From JAOPZW01 sp963707695 (GTDB taxonomy: Bacteria > Actinomycetota > Thermoleophilia > Solirubrobacterales > Solirubrobacteraceae): a stretch of 64,000 bases of DNA. The notes under the pieces are model-generated. The model was not told the DNA's origin, made no database searches, and saw only the letters and a list, made by a program, of their open reading frames with translations. The stretch lies in assembly GCA_963707695.1 (NCBI GenBank), contig CAVPQY010000004.1, positions 868,001-932,000 of the forward strand, in the 5' to 3' direction. The translations under genes were made by a program, and so were the position numbers. The number at the start of each line of letters is the position of its first letter. Position 1 is the stretch's first letter. This document shows, piece after piece, positions 59,403 to 64,000 of this stretch.

Positions 59403-59408
59403 ACCCTA
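59403..59408 (-). promoter_or_regulatory. -10 promoter element for CBS gene
   Basis: Minus-strand TAGGGT ends 8 nt before GTG 59394, overlapping the end of nnr. Confidence 0.45.
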
Positions 59409-60940
59409 CCGCTCGACCACCCCGCGCCGGGCCTCGGGCAGGGCGTCGACGACGTCGCCGGCCATGACCCCGTCGACGCCGAGCCGGGCGGCCGCGCGGC
59501 CGCCGGCCAGGGCGTGCAGGCGCACGGCCGCGCACGCCGCGCGGAAGGGCTCGACGTCGCGGGCCAGCAGGGCCGCGACGACCCCGGTGAGCACGTCGCC
59601 GGTCCCGGCAGTCGCCAGCGCCGGCGTCGCGCCCGGGCTCACCGCCACGAGGCCACCCGGCTCGGCGACGAGCGTGTCGTCGCCCTTGAGCACGACGATC
59701 GCCCCGCTGCGCCGCGCGGCCGCACGGACGCTCGTGAGGCGGTGGGCGTCGACCTCGTCGCCGTCGGTCTCCAGCAGCCGGCCCAGCTCGCCGCTGTGCG
59801 GCGTCAGCACGGTCGGCACCGCGGCGCGCCGCCAGGTCCTCGAGCCGGCCGACGTGGGCGTTGAGCCCGTCGGCGTCGACCACGAGCGCGACCTCGGCCT
59901 CGGCCGCCAGGCGGCGCGCGAAGGCCACGGCACCGTCGGCCCGCCCCAGGCCGGGCCCCAGGGCGATCGCGCCGCCGCGCCGCGCCGCGATCCCGAGGAC
60001 CTCGTCGGCGCCGTCCGCGGTGTGGGCGCCCTGCTCGTCCGGCAGCCCGCGGGTCATGACCTCGGTGAGCTTCGTCGCGAGGATGGGCTGCGCGGGCGCG
60101 GGGACGCAGGCGGTCACGTAGCCGGCGCCCGCGCGCGCGGCGCCGAGCGCCGTCAGGACCGGGGCGCCCGTCAGGCCGGCCGAGCCGCCCGCGACCAGGA
60201 CGTGCCCGCTCGTGAACTTCGTCCCGCGCGCCTCCCGCGTGGGGAGCGACGCCAGCAGCGGCGCGTCGCGCAGGAGCGCGACCTCGGGGTCGGGGACCGG
60301 CGCGCCGGGCGGGAGCCCGAGGTCGATGACCTCGACCGCGCCCGCGTGCGCCTTGCCGGGGGCGATCCAGAGCCCTGGCTTGGCCGCCACGAAGGTCGCG
60401 GTGGCCGCCGCGCACACGGCCTGCCCGGCCACCTCGCCCGTGCTCGCGTCGACCCCGCTGGGCACGTCGGCCGCCACCACGGGCGCCTCGCAGCGCCCGC
60501 AGCGCGGTGATCGCCTCGCGGGCCGGGCCGTGCGGCTCGCCGGTCGCGCCCGTGCCCAGCAGCGCGTCGACGGCGACGGCGGCGCCCGCCAGGCGCGCCG
60601 CCGCGAAGGGCTCGGGCGGCGGCCCCGGGAGGCGGTCGGCGTTCGTGCGCGCGTCGCCGCGCAGCTCGCCGACGGGCGCGAGGGCCAGCACGACGACCTC
60701 GCGCCCGCGCTCGCGCAGGAGCCGCGCCGCGACGTAGCCGTCGCCGCCGTTGTTGCCCTTCCCGCAGACGACCGCCACCGTCCCGGCGCCCGCGAGGCGC
60801 TCCACGAGCGCGGCCAGCCCGCGGCCGGCGCGCTCCATGAGCTCGAGGCCCTGGATGCCGGCCTGCTCGATCGCCCACCGGTCCGTCGACCGCATCCGCT
60901 CGGCGTCCGGCAGCCCCTCGAGCCAGGGCGGGAGCGTCAC
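59406..60940 (-). CDS. nnr: Bifunctional NAD(P)HX epimerase/dehydratase, two frameshifts
   Basis: About 510 residues. The N-terminal epimerase (NnrE) domain: TDRWAIEQAGIQGLELMERA, VAVVCGKGNNGGDGYVAARL, and after a shift near 60490 VVAADVPSGVDASTGEVAGQ. The C-terminal ADP- or ATP-dependent dehydratase (NnrD) domain: GHVLVAGGSAGLTGAPVLTA, GGAIALGPGLGRADGAVAF and, after a shift near 59825, IVVLKGDDTLVAEPGGLVAV and ATAGTGDVLTGVVAALLAR. It repairs hydrated NADH and NADPH. GTG start at 60940 overlaps the acpS stop (GTGA). Frameshifts are probably sequence errors. Confidence 0.85.
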
Positions 60941-61289
60941 GGGGCCGCCAGCGCCACGGCGCCGGCCGTCGCCCGCGTGTGGGTCAGGGAGACCGAGACC
61001 CGGACGCCGAGCTGGGCGGCGCGCTCGGCGGCCGCGCCGCGGAGGGCGAGCTCGGGGCGCCCCGCCGGTGGCCACGACCTCGATGTCACGCGGGCGCAGG
61101 ACGTCGAGCCCCAGGGCCTTCGTCACCGCCTCCTTGGCGCAGAACCGCGCCGCCAGGTGCTGCGCGGGCCGCGCCTGGGCGGCCGCGTAGGCGCGCTCGG
61201 CCTCCGTGAACAGCCGGTCGGCGCAGCCCGGGCCGGCGCTCCAGCGCGCGCTCGAGCCGGTCGATGTCCAGGAGGTCGAGTCCCACCAC
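60937..61289 (-). CDS. acpS: Holo-[acyl-carrier-protein] synthase, two frameshifts
   Basis: About 117 residues when joined. GTG start at 61289 with MVGLDLLDIDRLERALE (the Asp that binds Mg). After a shift near 61235 the sequence RLFTEAERAYAAAQARPAQH, then LAARFCAKEAVTKALGLDVL (the conserved F-x-K-E-A motif) follow. After another near 61065 comes VSVSLTHTRATAGAVALAAP, the C-terminal strand. It transfers phosphopantetheine from CoA to ACP. TACGGT 6 nt before the start suggests a leaderless transcript. Coupled to nnr by a 4-nt overlap. Confidence 0.82.
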
Positions 61290-61295
61290 GGGTCG

Positions 61296-61301
61296 ACCGT
61301 A
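61296..61301 (-). promoter_or_regulatory. -10 promoter element for acpS
   Basis: Minus-strand TACGGT ends 6 nt before GTG 61289, leaderless spacing. Confidence 0.4.
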
Positions 61302-61332
61302 CCCGGCCGGGCGGCCTGCTCGACCCTCGGTC

Positions 61333-63204
<1,872 letters not shown>

Positions 63205-63210
63205 GGGGCG

Positions 63211-63216
63211 ACCGTA
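63211..63216 (-). promoter_or_regulatory. -10 promoter element for glmS
   Basis: Minus-strand TACGGT ends 6 nt before ATG 63204. Confidence 0.45.
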
Positions 63217-63254
63217 GCAAGGGGCCTGGTCGCGTCCAGGGCGGGCCGATGCCC

Positions 63255-63273
63255 CCCGCGGTCGCCCCGCGGG
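63255..63273 (-). terminator. Hairpin between glmM and glmS
   Basis: CCCGCGG / CCGCGGG (63255-63261 with 63267-63273), five-nucleotide loop, just after the glmM stop. Weak evidence of termination: no T-tract. Confidence 0.35.
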
Positions 63274-63277
63274 CGGC

Positions 63278-64000
63278 TCAGCCCGCGACGCGCGAAGCCT
63301 GCTCGACCGCCGCCACCAGGCGCGCGCAGGCCGCCGCGGCCTCGTCCTCGGTCGGCGCCTCGACCATGACGCGGACGAGCTGCTCGGTGCCGCTCGGGCG
63401 CACGAGGACGCGCCCACGCCCCTCCAGCGCATCCTGCTCGGCCGCCTCGGCGCCCCGGACGGCCTCGTCCGCCATGGCCGCGTCGCGGTCCAGGACCCGG
63501 ACGTTGACCAGCCGCTGCGGCAGCTTGCGCATCGCATCGCGCATCGCGAGGTCACGGCCGCCGAGCGCCTCGAGCGTCAGCAGCGCGGCCGCGACCCCGT
63601 CGCCGGACGGGACGAAGCCCATGTCGATGATGTGGCCCGACTGCTCGCCGCCGAGCGCCCAGCCGCGCTCGCGCAGGGCCTCGAGCACGTAGCGGTCCCC
63701 CACGCTCGTCGTGGCGACGTCGACCCCGGCCTCGGCCATCGCGGCGTGGAAGCCGTAGTTCGTCATGACGGTGACGGCGACGCCGCCGCCCGGCAGGCGG
63801 CCCGCGGCGCGCAGGTGCAGCGCTGCCAGCGCGATGAGCTCGTCGCCGTCGACGACCGCGCCGGTCCGGTCCACGGCGAGCACCCGGTCGCCGTCGCCGT
63901 CGAACGCGAAGCCGACGTCGTGGCCGCCCGACGCGACGGCCTCGCGGACCGGGCCGAGGTGGGTCGACCCGCACCCCGCGTTGATGTTCCGCCCGTCCGG
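63278..64000 (-). CDS. glmM: Phosphoglucosamine mutase, C-terminal part (cut by window edge)
   Basis: About 241 C-terminal residues of the enzyme that converts glucosamine-6-P to glucosamine-1-P, following GlmS in UDP-GlcNAc synthesis. Visible parts: INAGCGSTHLGPVREAVASG, the metal-binding VGFAFDGDGDRVLAVD, the sugar-binding WALGGEQSGHIIDMGFVPSG, and the phosphate-binding VLVRPSGTEQLVRVMVEAP. The catalytic phosphoserine lies beyond the right edge. No frameshift in this part. The glmS gene follows 73 nt downstream on the same strand. Confidence 0.92.
   Translation of the reverse strand, partial: PDGRNINAGCGSTHLGPVREAVASGGHDVGFAFDGDGDRVLAVDRTGAVVDGDELIALAALHLRAAGRLPGGGVAVTVMTNYGFHAAMAEAGVDVATTSVGDRYVLEALRERGWALGGEQSGHIIDMGFVPSGDGVAAALLTLEALGGRDLAMRDAMRKLPQRLVNVRVLDRDAAMADEAVRGAEAAEQDALEGRGRVLVRPSGTEQLVRVMVEAPTEDEAAAACARLVAAVEQASRVAG

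Noticed and set aside
63205..63277. glmS ribozyme
   Set aside because: Only 73 nt between glmM and glmS, with a -10 element 6 nt before the ATG; no ribozyme core sequence.

Overview
The window is a very GC-rich chromosomal stretch (about 73% by eye). It has dense, short-spaced genes on both strands, frequent GTGA/ATGA start-stop overlaps and GTG starts. The gene content fits an aerobic, heterotrophic actinobacterium: wax-ester/TAG synthase, class A2 caa3 oxidase, ECF factors, PAS/GAF/SpoIIE phosphatase, actinobacterial COX4-like protein. Order Solirubrobacterales (class Thermoleophilia) is my best guess; this is inference from gene content, not from a marker gene.

Layout. 1-4.2 kb: 3'-truncated, heavily frameshifted narG, divergent from a Cys-rich HTH regulator. 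4.6-10 kb: tRNA-His and tRNA-Arg, methyltransferase, small membrane proteins, secreted trypsin-like protease, SnoaL and cupin proteins. 10-16 kb: methyltransferase, a small secreted protein/ApbE/ferric-reductase operon, SDR, PAS-PAS-GAF-GAF-SpoIIE phosphatase, tRNA-Pro. 16.7-19.9 kb: DUF1015, OsmC, Nudix CoA-ase, rhodanese. 20-25 kb: a frameshift-ridden beta-oxidation-like cluster (OB-fold protein, thiolase, acyl-CoA dehydrogenase, 3-hydroxyacyl-CoA dehydrogenase). 25-36 kb: ECF sigma plus Ogt, mmsA, antiporter, SDR, WS/DGAT, alpha/beta hydrolase, trxB, epimerase, GGCT and class-I amidotransferase. 36-46.6 kb: enoyl-CoA hydratase, then two tandem heme-copper oxidase gene sets. 46.7-56 kb: mixed genes, including a cytochrome c-cupredoxin lipoprotein, GT4 and HD-GYP. 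56-64 kb: cca, alr, CBS, nnr, acpS, glmS and glmM (partial).

How the genes work together. The centre is respiratory. An A1-type aa3 oxidase (ctaC, ctaD, heme O synthase ctaB, two small membrane proteins) is followed by an A2-type caa3 oxidase (CoxB with C-terminal cytochrome c, CoxA, a tandem Usp-like protein, the only subunit III, and a small membrane protein). A cytochrome c-cupredoxin lipoprotein 1.5 kb away is a plausible electron donor. NarG offers anaerobic respiration. ApbE and the ferric-reductase-like protein suggest an extracytosolic flavin route. The right end supplies cell-wall and cofactor precursors (D-Ala, glucosamine-6-P to glucosamine-1-P, holo-ACP, NAD(P)HX repair).

Two window-wide properties matter. 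First, many genes are interrupted by single-base insertions or deletions in CG-rich contexts while protein-level conservation continues in another frame, so I read most as sequence errors rather than decay. Second, at least 20 genes have a TANNNT hexamer (mostly TAGGNT) ending 6-12 nt before the start codon, pointing to leaderless or near-leaderless transcription; this was used to decide several starts.
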